This document shows positions 44,945-53,689 of a stretch of DNA of 64,000 nucleotides, piece after piece (the stretch's first letter is position 1; the number at the start of each line of letters is the position of its first letter). Both the position numbers and the translations under genes were made by a program. This stretch comes from Thermus caliditerrae (GTDB lineage: Bacteria; Deinococcota; Deinococci; Deinococcales; Thermaceae). Below the pieces are notes generated by a model. It searched no databases and had not been told where the DNA came from. It saw only the letters and a program-made list of their open reading frames with translations. The stretch spans positions 204,753 through 268,752 of the forward strand of contig NZ_JAKEDT010000001.1 in NCBI RefSeq assembly GCF_021462525.1, given 5' to 3'.

Positions 44945-47490
44945 GCCCCTCCCTTCTCCTCACCAGCCTCGCCCTCTACCTGGGCCTCCTCTTCCTGGTG
45001 GCCCTCCTGGGCGAAGGCCGGGGCAAGGCCCTGGCCCAGGGCCCGTGGGCTTACGCCCTTTCCCTAGCGGTCTACGCCACTGCCTGGACCTTCATGGGAA
45101 GCGTGGGCCGGGCGGCCACGGAAGGAGCCACCTTCTTGCCCATCTACCTAGGGCCCACCCTGGTCCTTCTCTTTTGGCCCCTCCTTCACGGGCGGCTACT
45201 CCAGCTGGCCCGCGCCCACCGCCTCACTTCCTGGGCGGACTTCCTCTTCCTACGCTACCGCCATCCCCTTCTGGGCCCCCTGGCTGCAGCCTTCCTGGTG
45301 GTGGGCCTCCTCCCCTACCTTGCCCTACAGCTCAAGGCCATCGCCCAGGCCTTCCTCTTCCTCAGCGGGGAGAAGGAGCCCTTGGCCGATGTGGCTTTCC
45401 CCACGGCCCTCTTCCTCGCCCTCTTCGCCATCCTCTTCGGCACCCGCCGCCTGGACCCCTCGGAGCGGCATCAGGGCCTGGTGTTGGCGGTGGCCTTCGA
45501 GTCCCTGGTAAAGCTCCTGGCCTTCCTCCTGGTGGGGGTAACGATGCTCTGGAGCCTGGGGAACCCCTTCCCTCAGGCCCAGAGTCGCCCTGAGCTGGCA
45601 CCCCTGCTTCTCCCTCCCGAGGGGCTTGCGGGATACCTGGCGTGGGTGAGCCTGATTCTCCTCTCCGGCCTGGCCTTCCTCTTCCTGCCCCGGCAGTTCC
45701 ACGTGAGCGTGGTGGAAAACGTGGACCCCAAGCACCTCCCCCTGGCGGCCTGGGCCTTCCCCCTTTACCTCCTCCTCATCAACCTGCCGGTGCTGCCCCT
45801 GGCCCTTCTGGGCCGGCTCCACCTGCCTGGAGAAAACCCCGACCTCTACGTCCTGGCCCTCCCCCTGGAGATAAGCCCTCTCCTGGCCCTCCTGGCCTTC
45901 CTAGGGGGGGTTTCCGCGGCCACAGCCATGGTGGTGGTGGAAAGCCTGGCCCTCTCCATCCTGATTTCCAACCACCTTCTCTCCCCCCTTCTCCTCCGCT
46001 ACCGCGCCCTGGGCAGCCTCCTCCTGTGGCGGCGGCTGGCCATCTTGCTGGTGATGCTCCTGGCCTACCTTTACTTCCGCCTGGCGGGGGAGGCCTACGC
46101 CCTGGTGGGCATGGGCCTCATCTCCTTTGTGGCCGTGGCCCAGCTGGCCCCGGCCAGCCTTCTTGGCCTCTTCTGGAAAGGAACCACCCCGCAAGGGGCC
46201 CTGGCGGGCCTCCTTGGGGGCACGGCCCTTTGGGCCTACACCCTTTTCCTCCCCGCTCTAGCCCGCTCGGGCTGGCTCCCCAAGGGCTTCCTGGAGGGCC
46301 CCCACCCCCTCCTCAGGCCCGAGGGGCTTTTGGGCCTCTCCGGCCTGGACCCCGTCACCCACGGTTTCCTAGCGAGCCTCACCCTCAACCTGGCCCTCAC
46401 CCTGGGGGTATCCCTCTTCACCCGGCAGGAAGCGCCCTCGAGGGACCGCACGGGGGAGGTGGAGGAGTTGGCCGCCCTTTTGCGGCGCGTCCTTGGCCCG
46501 GAAGCTGGCGAAGCCTTCCTGGAGCAGGCCACGGGGCTACGAGGGCCGGAGGCCGCGGCCTTGGCGGAGGCCTGGCTGGCGGGGTCAGTGGGACCCGCCA
46601 CCGCCCGGCTTCTCCTTCTCTCCGCTACCCGGGAGGCCCCACCCCAGGCCCTGCGGGAGGAGGTGGAGGCAGCCGCCCGGGAGTCCAGGGCCCTCAGGAC
46701 CTACGCCGAGGCCCTGGAGGCGGCAAGAAAGGAGCTTTCCGAAGCCTACGAGCGGTTGAAGGCCCTGGACCAGGCCAAGGATGAGCTTCTGGCGGCGGTT
46801 TCCCACGAGCTCAAGACCCCCCTGACCTCGGTGCGGGCCCTGGCGGAGATCCTCGAGGCCCACCCCGACCTGCCCGAGGAGGAGCGCCGCCGCTTCATCG
46901 CTCTCCTGGCCAAGGAGGCCGCCCGGCTCTCCCGCCTGGTGGACCAGGTTCTGGCCTACACCCGCTTGCAGGCGGGCCTGCCCCCCGCTTTAGCCCCCAC
47001 AGACCTCAAGGGCCTGGCGGAGGAGGCCTTGGCTTTGGTCAAGCCCCTCAGCCTGGAAAGGGGCGTTAACATGGAGGAGGCTTTGGAAGCAGTCCACGCC
47101 CCAACCGACCGGGACCGCGTACTCCAGATCCTCTTGAACCTGCTGCACAACGCCCTGCGCCACGCGCGAAGGCGGGTGCGCCTGGAGCTTCACCGGAGGA
47201 ACGGGGAGGCCCTCTTTCGCGTGGTGGACGATGGCCCTGGGGTGCCCGAGGAGGCGAGGCCACGGGTGTTTGAACCCTTCCAAAGCTTCTCCGGCGGAAC
47301 CGGGCTGGGCCTATTCCTGGCCCGGCGGCTGGTGGAGGGGTTGGGAGGGAGAATCTGGCTGGAGAACGGCAACGGAACCACCTTTGCCTTCACCCTACCC
47401 CTGGAGGTGAGCCATGAGGATCCTGGTGGTGGACGACGAGGAGAGCATCCTGGTGCCCCTGGAGTTCCTCCTGAAGAAGGCGGGGCATGA
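44941..47490 (+). CDS. CrbS-like sensor histidine kinase with symporter-type sensor
   Basis: 849-residue membrane kinase. Residues 1-490 form a sodium:solute symporter domain of about 12-13 helices, with the CrbS hallmark LPRQFHVSVVENVDPKHL. A coiled linker follows, then DHp with His621 (AAVSHELKTPLTSVRAL), N box ILLNLLHNALRHA near 730, G1 DDGPGVP and G2 GGTGLGLFLARRLVEGLGG. In Vibrio and Pseudomonas, CrbS controls acs. The frame runs 77 bp into the next gene, adding about 26 residues of low-complexity Gly/Pro sequence after the natural kinase end, which is odd. Transport could be coupled to sensing. Confidence 0.92.
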   Translation: MSPSLLLTSLALYLGLLFLVALLGEGRGKALAQGPWAYALSLAVYATAWTFMGSVGRAATEGATFLPIYLGPTLVLLFWPLLHGRLLQLARAHRLTSWADFLFLRYRHPLLGPLAAAFLVVGLLPYLALQLKAIAQAFLFLSGEKEPLADVAFPTALFLALFAILFGTRRLDPSERHQGLVLAVAFESLVKLLAFLLVGVTMLWSLGNPFPQAQSRPELAPLLLPPEGLAGYLAWVSLILLSGLAFLFLPRQFHVSVVENVDPKHLPLAAWAFPLYLLLINLPVLPLALLGRLHLPGENPDLYVLALPLEISPLLALLAFLGGVSAATAMVVVESLALSILISNHLLSPLLLRYRALGSLLLWRRLAILLVMLLAYLYFRLAGEAYALVGMGLISFVAVAQLAPASLLGLFWKGTTPQGALAGLLGGTALWAYTLFLPALARSGWLPKGFLEGPHPLLRPEGLLGLSGLDPVTHGFLASLTLNLALTLGVSLFTRQEAPSRDRTGEVEELAALLRRVLGPEAGEAFLEQATGLRGPEAAALAEAWLAGSVGPATARLLLLSATREAPPQALREEVEAAARESRALRTYAEALEAARKELSEAYERLKALDQAKDELLAAVSHELKTPLTSVRALAEILEAHPDLPEEERRRFIALLAKEAARLSRLVDQVLAYTRLQAGLPPALAPTDLKGLAEEALALVKPLSLERGVNMEEALEAVHAPTDRDRVLQILLNLLHNALRHARRRVRLELHRRNGEALFRVVDDGPGVPEEARPRVFEPFQSFSGGTGLGLFLARRLVEGLGGRIWLENGNGTTFAFTLPLEVSHEDPGGGRRGEHPGAPGVPPEEGGA

Positions 47491-47773
47491 GGTGACCTTG
47501 GCCCGGACGGGGGAGGAAGCCCTGGCCCATCTGGGGACGGGGAGCTTTGACCTGGTGGTGCTGGACCTGATGCTGCCCGGGTTGGACGGCTTCGCGGTTC
47601 TGGAGCACCTGCGGGGGCTTCCCACCCGGCCTAAGGTCCTGGTGCTCACCGCACGGGGGCAACAGGCGGACCGGGCTAAGGCCCTGGCCTTGGGAGCGGA
47701 GGCATTTTTACCAAAACCCTTTAGCATCCAGGAGCTTTTGGCTCAGGTGCAAAGTCTTGGGGAGGAAGGATGA
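47414..47773 (+). CDS. Receiver-only response regulator
   Basis: 119-residue CheY-like receiver. MRILVVDDEESILVPLEFLL gives the acidic pair, Asp51 in LVVLDLMLPGLDGF is the phosphoacceptor, with Thr in VLTARG and Lys in FLPKPFS. There is no output domain, unlike CrbR, which has a LuxR-type HTH. It is the obvious partner of the upstream kinase and overlaps it, and the next gene overlaps its stop (ATGA). Output must go through protein contact, perhaps with the downstream membrane exonuclease. Confidence 0.93.
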   Translation: MRILVVDDEESILVPLEFLLKKAGHEVTLARTGEEALAHLGTGSFDLVVLDLMLPGLDGFAVLEHLRGLPTRPKVLVLTARGQQADRAKALALGAEAFLPKPFSIQELLAQVQSLGEEG

Positions 47774-49659
47774 GAGAAAGCCTGCGCTTCCTGGGCGCCC
47801 TCCTCCTGGGCCTCCTCCTGGTGGGGGGCGCGGTGGCCTTGGGCCTCTTTCTGCTCCTGCAGGGGGAAGAGGGCCTGAGGCAGGAGCTCTTGCGGGTAGC
47901 CAAGGCCAAGCTTCCCCTTCTGGGCTTCGTGGTCCTCCTCTTCACCCTGGTCCTGGCCGCCCTCCTCCACCCCCTCTTCCTGGGCTACCTGGCCGCTAGC
48001 CGGGCCTTGGGCCAGGAGGCAGAGGTTGTCCTGGCCAATCCCGGCCACCGCCTGCGCCTCAGGGGGCCCTTTGAACTCCAGGCCCTGGCAAGCCTCATCA
48101 ACCGCCTGGCCGCGGAGAAGGAGGCCTTGGAACAGGAGGTGGCCGCCAAGATCGCCGAGGCCAAGGTCATCTCGGAGCAGGAGCGCGAGACCCTAGCTGC
48201 CCTCATCGGCCACCTCCCCCAAGGGGTGGTGCTCGCTAACCCTCGAGGCCAGGTGCTCCTCTACAACTCCACCGCCCGGCGGCTCTTGGGCGAGGGCCTG
48301 GGGGTGGGCAAAAGCCTCTTCGGCCTTCTGGACCGGGGCCTCTTGGCCCACGCCCTAGCCCTCCCGGAGGAGCGCTTTCTCACGCAAGGACCCAAGGGCC
48401 CCCTCCGCTTGCAGGTGGTGCCCCTGGAAGGGGAAGGGGGGTTCTTGGTGCTCCTGGAGGAGGGCAAGGAAGAGGGGGGCCTCGAGGGGAACACCCTGCA
48501 CCGCTTGAAAGACAAGCTCGCGGGAATCAAGGCCCTGGTGGAAGCCTTAAGGGAAGAGGCTACCCCCCACCTCCAGCCCCTTCTGCAGGCGGCCCAGACC
48601 ACGGCGGACGAGCTGGCAGCCCTGGTGGCCTCCCTAAGTCCCCCGCCCCAGGCGGCGGAGGTGCTGGCGGAGGACCTCTGGCCCCTCCTCTCCCAGGCCC
48701 TGGAACGGGAGGTGGGGGTTTCCCCAGGGATGTCCTTGGAGGAGGAGGCAAGGGGGCTGTTGGTTCAGGCCAACACCTACGCCCTGACCCAGGGGCTAGC
48801 GGCCACCCTGCGGGAAGAGGAGGAGGTCTTCCTGAAGGGCGCGCGCCAGGAGAGCCTGCTACACCTCACCTTCCACTTCCCCCACCCTGCCCCCGAACCC
48901 CACCCCCTGCTCCGCCAGGCGGTGGAAGGAGTGGGGGGAAGCCTTTGGCGGGAAGGAACCGCCCTCCACCTCCTCCTCCCCGCCCGGGAAGCCCCCCGCC
49001 TTCCCAAGAAGGAAGGACCCCCACCCCGGGCGGAGGTTTTTGACCTATCCCTCCTCCACACCCCCGAGGAGCTGGAGGAGGCCCCCTTGGAGGGGCTGCT
49101 CTACACCGCCTTCGACCTGGAAACCACCGGGCTGGACCCGGAAAAGGACGCCATCCTTGCCCTGGGAGCGGTGCACGTGCTGGGGCGAAGGGTGCTCCAC
49201 CACGAGGTCTACGAGGCCCTGGTGGACCCGGGGCGTCCCATCCCCAAGGCCTCCACCGAGATCCACGGCCTCACCTGGGAAATGCTCAAGGGGAAGCCCA
49301 GGCTGGCGGAGGTTCTGCCGGGGTTCCGAGCCTTTTTGGAGGACACCGTGCTCCTGGCCCACAACGGAGCCTTCGATATGGCCTTTCTCAAACGGGTGGG
49401 CATCCACCAGCCCCCCCTGGTGGACACCCTCCTCCTTTCGCACCTCCTCTTCCCCGACCTCGAGGACCACCGCCTGGAAACCCTGGCCGAGCGCTTCGGG
49501 GTGCCGGTCCTGGGCCGCCACACCGCTTTGGGGGACGCCCTGATGACCGCGGAGGTCTTCGCCCGCATGGTGCCTCTCCTGAAAGAAAGGGGATACCGCA
49601 CCCTGGGCGAAGTGCTCCAGGCCTGCGCCCGCCTCCCCCTGGCCCGGCTCAAGTACTAA
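47770..49659 (+). CDS. Membrane PAS / pseudo-kinase / DEDDh exonuclease protein
   Basis: 629-residue protein. Two N-terminal helices (about 7-30 and 48-73) are followed by a HAMP-like charged helix (78-135) and a PAS-like segment (140-232: LIGHLPQGVVLANPRGQVLLYNSTARRLLG). Residues 240-290 (NTLHRLKDKLAGIKALVEAL) and 295-405 have the outline of a histidine-kinase DHp and ATPase core, but without the His box or Asn/Gly boxes. Residues 440-605 are a DnaQ/PolC-epsilon-type exonuclease with Asp449, Glu451, Asp536, His584 and Asp589 all present (FDLETTG, HNGAFDMAFL, GRHTALGDALMT). Related exonuclease genes accompany acetate symporters elsewhere. The substrate of a membrane-bound, sensor-linked exonuclease is unknown. 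Confidence 0.88.
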   Translation: MRESLRFLGALLLGLLLVGGAVALGLFLLLQGEEGLRQELLRVAKAKLPLLGFVVLLFTLVLAALLHPLFLGYLAASRALGQEAEVVLANPGHRLRLRGPFELQALASLINRLAAEKEALEQEVAAKIAEAKVISEQERETLAALIGHLPQGVVLANPRGQVLLYNSTARRLLGEGLGVGKSLFGLLDRGLLAHALALPEERFLTQGPKGPLRLQVVPLEGEGGFLVLLEEGKEEGGLEGNTLHRLKDKLAGIKALVEALREEATPHLQPLLQAAQTTADELAALVASLSPPPQAAEVLAEDLWPLLSQALEREVGVSPGMSLEEEARGLLVQANTYALTQGLAATLREEEEVFLKGARQESLLHLTFHFPHPAPEPHPLLRQAVEGVGGSLWREGTALHLLLPAREAPRLPKKEGPPPRAEVFDLSLLHTPEELEEAPLEGLLYTAFDLETTGLDPEKDAILALGAVHVLGRRVLHHEVYEALVDPGRPIPKASTEIHGLTWEMLKGKPRLAEVLPGFRAFLEDTVLLAHNGAFDMAFLKRVGIHQPPLVDTLLLSHLLFPDLEDHRLETLAERFGVPVLGRHTALGDALMTAEVFARMVPLLKERGYRTLGEVLQACARLPLARLKY

Positions 49660-49660
49660 G

Positions 49661-49757
49661 TATCTGCGCACAAAGGCTGCCCCATCGGCTAAAGCCAAAG
49701 CGGCTTGCTTATCGCCTCTTTGGGGCCCCCGTCTTGGCGCAAGCCACGACGGGGTAC
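49661..49757 (-). repeat. Dispersed intergenic repeat, copy D1
   Basis: Begins AAGTATCTGCGCACAAAGG, continues GCCCCATCGGCTAAAGCC and CTCTTTGGGGCCCCCGTC, and ends in the hairpin CCCCGTCTTGGC-GCAA-GCCACGACGGGG (one mismatch). It matches the reverse complement of the copy at 63.68-63.78 kb over most of its length. It lies between converging genes. Confidence 0.78.
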
Positions 49758-49856
49758 TTAAGCGGTGGTCGCCTCATGGGCTGAGCCAGAGCGGCTGGCG
49801 CACAGCCTTTCCGGAGCCCCCGTCGGGACGCAAGCCGCGAGGGGCCCCTTGGCCGC
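49758..49856 (-). repeat. Dispersed intergenic repeat, copy D2 (tandem, decayed)
   Basis: Directly follows D1 in the same orientation: GCCTCATGGGCTGAGCC, GAGCGGCTGGCG, then GGAGCCCCCGTCGGGACGCAAGCCGCGAGGGG. More mismatches in the hairpin than D1. The two copies fill the gap before purD. Confidence 0.65.
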
Positions 49857-51104
49857 TCAAGCCCGACGCAAGGCCTTCTGCCCGATGTCCCGACGGTAGA
49901 GGGCCCCGGGGAAGCCCACCTGGCCCACGTAGGCATAGGCCCGGTCCAGGGCCTCCTTCAGGTCCCGCCCGAGCCCCACCACGTTCAGCACCCGCCCCCC
50001 TGCGCTTACCAAAGCCCCACCTTCCCGCCGGGTGCCCGCATGGAACACCAAGACCGCCTCCGGGGGCTCGGGGACGTGGAGGGGGATGCCCCTCCTGGGG
50101 CTTTCCGGGTAGCCGGGGGCCGCCAGAACCACACAGGCGGAGGCTCCCTCCCGCCAGGCCAGCTCCGTTCCCCTTAACCGCCCCTCCGCCACCCTTAGGG
50201 CCAGCTCCACCAGGTCATTGTGCAAAAGGGGCAGGAGGGCCTGGGCCTCCGGGTCGCCGAAGCGGGCATTGAACTCCAGCACCTTGGGGCCCTCCCGGGT
50301 GAGCATGAGCCCGGCATAGATCACCCCCCGGTAGACCACCCCCTCCGCCCGCAAGCCCCGGATGAGGGGCCTAAGGATCTCCTCTTCTACCCGCCGCAAG
50401 GTGGCCCCGTCCATGGGATACGGGGCCACCGCCCCCATGCCGCCGGTCATGGGGCCCCTATCCCCGTCCAAAAGTCGCTTGTGGTCCTGGGAAGGGAGGA
50501 GGGGCAAGACGGTTTCCCCATCGGTCAGGGCCAGGACCGTGGCCTCCTCCCCCTCCAGGAACTCCTCCACCACCACCTCCCCCCCCTCGGGACCGGAAAG
50601 CAGGTTCATCACCGCCTGCTTGGCGGTGTGGAGGTCCAAGGCCACCGTCACTCCCTTGCCCGCCGCCAGCCCCGACTCCTTGATGACGATGGGCACCCCC
50701 ACCTCTTCCAGGTACTCCAAGGCCAGGATGGGATCCTGGAAGACCCGGTAGCGGGCGGTGGGGATGCCGTAGCGCTCCATAAGGCCCTTGGCGAAAGCCT
50801 TGGAACCCTCGATCATGGCCGCCTTCTGCGTGGGGCCGAAGATGCGTAGACCCCTCTCCAAAAAGGCGTCGGCAATGCCTTCCACCAGGGGGGCCTCCGG
50901 CCCCACCAGGGTAAGGTCGATGCCCTCCGCCAGGGCCCACTCGGCCAGGGCCTCCACGTCCCCATTCCAGGGCACGAGCTCCACCAAGGCGGCCATCCCG
51001 GCGTTGCCAGGGGCAGCGTAGAGCCTGTCCACCAAAGGGCTTTGCGCCGCCTTCCACAAGAGGGCGTGCTCCCGCCCCCCGGAACCCACCACCAGCACCT
51101 TCAT
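49857..51104 (-). CDS. purD: Phosphoribosylamine-glycine ligase
   Basis: 415-residue ATP-grasp enzyme making glycinamide ribonucleotide, the second step of purine synthesis. MKVLVVGSGGREHALLWKAAQSP, LVGPEAPLVEGIADAF, GPTQKAAMIEGSKAFAKGLM, KESGLAAGKGVTVA, DHKRLLDGDRGPMTGGMGAVAP and LEFNARFGDPEAQALLPLL are diagnostic. Its ATG overlaps the purN stop (ATGA), so purN and purD are coupled. Confidence 0.97.
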   Translation of the reverse strand: MKVLVVGSGGREHALLWKAAQSPLVDRLYAAPGNAGMAALVELVPWNGDVEALAEWALAEGIDLTLVGPEAPLVEGIADAFLERGLRIFGPTQKAAMIEGSKAFAKGLMERYGIPTARYRVFQDPILALEYLEEVGVPIVIKESGLAAGKGVTVALDLHTAKQAVMNLLSGPEGGEVVVEEFLEGEEATVLALTDGETVLPLLPSQDHKRLLDGDRGPMTGGMGAVAPYPMDGATLRRVEEEILRPLIRGLRAEGVVYRGVIYAGLMLTREGPKVLEFNARFGDPEAQALLPLLHNDLVELALRVAEGRLRGTELAWREGASACVVLAAPGYPESPRRGIPLHVPEPPEAVLVFHAGTRREGGALVSAGGRVLNVVGLGRDLKEALDRAYAYVGQVGFPGALYRRDIGQKALRRA

Positions 51105-51991
51105 GAGGGAGATTCTACCCGCCTTAAGGCCTCCTCGGCCCTGAGGCGGACCTCTTCAGGGAGTTCCGCAAGCTCCCGGCGCAGGGCGGGATGGTCCTCC
51201 ACCAGGAGGTGGGCGGCGAGGAAGGCCCCCCGGCCCCAGTCCCCCCCTTGGCCCATAAGGGCGGCCGGGACCAGGCCCCCCAGGCCCCAGGCGGAAAGCA
51301 GGGCCGCAACCCGGAGATAGAGGGGCTTTTCCCGGGGGGAAAGCCCCTGGAAGCGGGGCCAGGCCTCCCCAAGAAGGGCCTTGAGGCCATCCCCTGGGGG
51401 GAAGGCGAGCCCGGAAAGGACCAGGCGCACCGCCTTGGGATAAAGGCGGTGCTCCAGGAAAAGCACCCGCCTTTCCAGGGTTTCCGGGGTATCCCCAGGC
51501 AGGACGGGCACCCGCCCCTGGAGGACGATGGGCCCCGTGTCCATGCCCTGGTCCACGAAGTGCACCGTGGAGCCCGTTTCCCTTTCCCCCGCCTCCAAGA
51601 CCCTCCGGTGCACGTGGAGCCCCGGGTAGTCCGGGAGGAGGGAGGGGTGGATGTTCAAAAGACGCCCGTACCAGGGTTCCACAAAACCCGGAGAGAGGAG
51701 ACGCATGAAGCCAGCCAGGAGCACCAGGTCCACATTCCTGGCCCGCAACAGGTCCAGGGCCTCCCTTTCAAACGCCTTCCTCCCCCGCCAGGGGATGGCC
51801 AACGCCTCCACCCCCCGCCTCGAGGCCCGCTTCAAAGCGTAGGCCTCCGGGTTGTCGGAGAGGACCAACACCACCTCCCCCCAGGGGTTTTGGGGGGGAA
51901 AAGCCTCCAGGAGGGCTTCTAGATTGGTGCCCCGGCCCGAGGCCATCACCGCCATCCGCGCGGGGCGGCCCAAGGGAAACGGGCTCAGCAT
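51101..51991 (-). CDS. purN: Phosphoribosylglycinamide formyltransferase with C-terminal extension
   Basis: 296-residue protein. Residues 13-195 are PurN, the formyl-tetrahydrofolate-dependent third step of purine synthesis: MAVMASGRGTNLEALLE, VLLAGFMRLLS, LLNIHPSLLPDYPGLHVHRRVLEAG, GSTVHFVDQGMDTGPIVLQ with the catalytic Asn, His and Asp. About 100 further residues follow (GDGLKALLGEAWPRF to the end), helical and unlike known add-on domains. Normal PurN is about 190-210 residues. ATG 51991 is used, though ATG 51955 starts the conserved core. Confidence 0.93.
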   Translation of the reverse strand: MLSPFPLGRPARMAVMASGRGTNLEALLEAFPPQNPWGEVVLVLSDNPEAYALKRASRRGVEALAIPWRGRKAFEREALDLLRARNVDLVLLAGFMRLLSPGFVEPWYGRLLNIHPSLLPDYPGLHVHRRVLEAGERETGSTVHFVDQGMDTGPIVLQGRVPVLPGDTPETLERRVLFLEHRLYPKAVRLVLSGLAFPPGDGLKALLGEAWPRFQGLSPREKPLYLRVAALLSAWGLGGLVPAALMGQGGDWGRGAFLAAHLLVEDHPALRRELAELPEEVRLRAEEALRRVESPS

Positions 51992-51995
51992 AAGC

Positions 51996-52892
51996 CTATC
52001 CCAGAACCTCCGGGTGGTGCTTCTGCCAGTAGCGCAAAAGGCCCTGCAGGTTCATGTAGGGGGGATCGGCGAGCTCGTAGAGGCGCATTCCCTCCTCCTC
52101 CACCCCGGCTCGCCTCAGGCCCTCCCGCCAGTAGGCCTCAAAGCGCTTGGTCATCTCCTCCAGGGGAAGCCCCTCCTTGAGCCGGTGCAGGACCCAGCCC
52201 GCCCACTCCTCCAGGACTCCCCGCAGGGCCAGGAGGTGGGCCTCCACATCCCGGTACGGGCCGAAGTGGGTGAGGTAGAGGACCTCGGGCCTTAGGGTCA
52301 GGATGCGATCCAGGGAAGCGGACCAACTTTCCAGGTGGATGTCGGGGGGTGGGGTGGGAGGGAGGACCGGCCCGGGGGCGATGCGCACCCCGGCGATGTC
52401 CCCAGCGAAAAGCGCCCCCTCCACCAGGTAGGCGTGGTGGTGGGAGGCGTGGCCCAGGGTTTCCAGGGCCTGGACCCTAAGCCCCCCGAGGTCCACCACC
52501 TCCCCGTCCTCCAGGACCCGCACCCGCTCCTGGGGGATCCCCTTGAGCTCCCCCCAGAGGGGTTTCAGCATCGCCCCGTAGATGCGCTCCGCGGAGGTCA
52601 GAAGCCTCGAGGGGTCCACCAGGTGCGGGGCCCCCCGGGGATGCACGTACACCGTGGCCCCAAGCTCGGCCAACCGCCAAGCGGCCCCGGCGTGGTCCAG
52701 GTGGATGTGGGTCACGAAGACATGGCGGACCTCCTTCGGGTCCACTCCCTCCTGCTTTAAGGCCGCCTCGAGGCGGGGATAAGTGCTCTCGGGCCCGGTT
52801 TCGATCAACACCGGCCCCTCCCTGGAGTCCAGGAGGAAGCTGGCAATCACCCTTTCCACTCCCTGGAAGCGGAGGTCCAAGACCCTCACCAT
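51996..52892 (-). CDS. Metallo-beta-lactamase-fold hydrolase
   Basis: 298-residue MBL-fold protein. Metal-binding HxHxDH is intact ([13 protein letters not shown]), a further His in [13 protein letters not shown], Asp in FAGDIAG and His in [10 protein letters not shown]-terminal helical region (about 215-298) probably shapes the active site. The substrate is unknown; general thioesterase, glyoxalase II-like or lactonase roles are possible. It overlaps the FAH-family gene by 7 bp and precedes purN by 4 nt, so it shares that transcript. Confidence 0.88.
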   Translation of the reverse strand: MVRVLDLRFQGVERVIASFLLDSREGPVLIETGPESTYPRLEAALKQEGVDPKEVRHVFVTHIHLDHAGAAWRLAELGATVYVHPRGAPHLVDPSRLLTSAERIYGAMLKPLWGELKGIPQERVRVLEDGEVVDLGGLRVQALETLGHASHHHAYLVEGALFAGDIAGVRIAPGPVLPPTPPPDIHLESWSASLDRILTLRPEVLYLTHFGPYRDVEAHLLALRGVLEEWAGWVLHRLKEGLPLEEMTKRFEAYWREGLRRAGVEEEGMRLYELADPPYMNLQGLLRYWQKHHPEVLG

Positions 52893-53680
52893 GGGCGCTC
52901 CTCCTTAGGGCCGATGCGGGTGTGCAGGGTGCCGATGCCCTCCACCGCCACCTCGATCCGGTCCCCCGGGCTTAGGGCCCCCACCCCCTCGGGGGTGCCG
53001 GTGAGGACCACATCCAGGGGCTCGAGGGTCATGAAGCTGGAGATGTAGGAGAGGATCTCGGCCACGCTGAAGATCATGGCGGAGGTGTGCCCCTCCTGGC
53101 GGAGCTGGTCGTTCACGTAGGTGCGCACCCAGGTGTTTTGCGGGTCCAGATCGGTTTCAATCCAGGGGCCTAAGGGCAAGAACTTGTCCGCGCTCTTGGC
53201 CCGCACCCACTGGAGGTCCTGCCTCTGCGCATCCCGGGCGGTGATGTCCACGGCGATGGTGTACCCCAGCACGTGGTCCAGGGCTTTTTCCGGGGATACA
53301 TTCCGCATGCGGTCGCCGATGACCACCGCCAGCTCCCCCTCATAGTGAAGCTCCTGGGTGAAGAAGGGGTAGGGCACCGCATCCCCCGTGTTCCAGGGAT
53401 CCCGCGGGTTTCCGGGGTGGGCCAGGGTGTTGGGGGCCTTCAGGAACAGGCCCGGCTCCTTGGGCAGGTCCTGGCCGAAATCGTGCCCCATCTCCCGGAT
53501 GTGTTCCCGGTAGTTTCTTCCCACGCACACGATCTTGCTGGGCGCGGCCGGGGCCAGAAGGCGCACCGAGGCCAGGTCGTAGCGCCTCCCCGTGGGGTTT
53601 CCCCCTGGACCATCCGTTTCCAGAACCAGCTCCCCTTCCAGTATCCCCCAACGGCCTTCGTTAAAACGTAAGAGCTTCAT
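52886..53680 (-). CDS. Fumarylacetoacetate hydrolase-family enzyme
   Basis: 264-residue FAH-fold protein, a group that includes 2-hydroxyhepta-2,4-diene-1,7-dioate isomerase, acylpyruvase and oxaloacetate decarboxylase. Signatures: [27 protein letters not shown], metal ligands in [12 protein letters not shown] (Glu, Glu) and [15 protein letters not shown] (Asp), [11 protein letters not shown]. Specific substrate cannot be set. ATG 53680 has a TAGCGT box ending 6 nt upstream, compatible with a leaderless start. First gene of FAH-MBL-purN-purD. Confidence 0.9.
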   Translation of the reverse strand: MKLLRFNEGRWGILEGELVLETDGPGGNPTGRRYDLASVRLLAPAAPSKIVCVGRNYREHIREMGHDFGQDLPKEPGLFLKAPNTLAHPGNPRDPWNTGDAVPYPFFTQELHYEGELAVVIGDRMRNVSPEKALDHVLGYTIAVDITARDAQRQDLQWVRAKSADKFLPLGPWIETDLDPQNTWVRTYVNDQLRQEGHTSAMIFSVAEILSYISSFMTLEPLDVVLTGTPEGVGALSPGDRIEVAVEGIGTLHTRIGPKEERPW

Positions 53681-53689
53681 GCCCTAACG

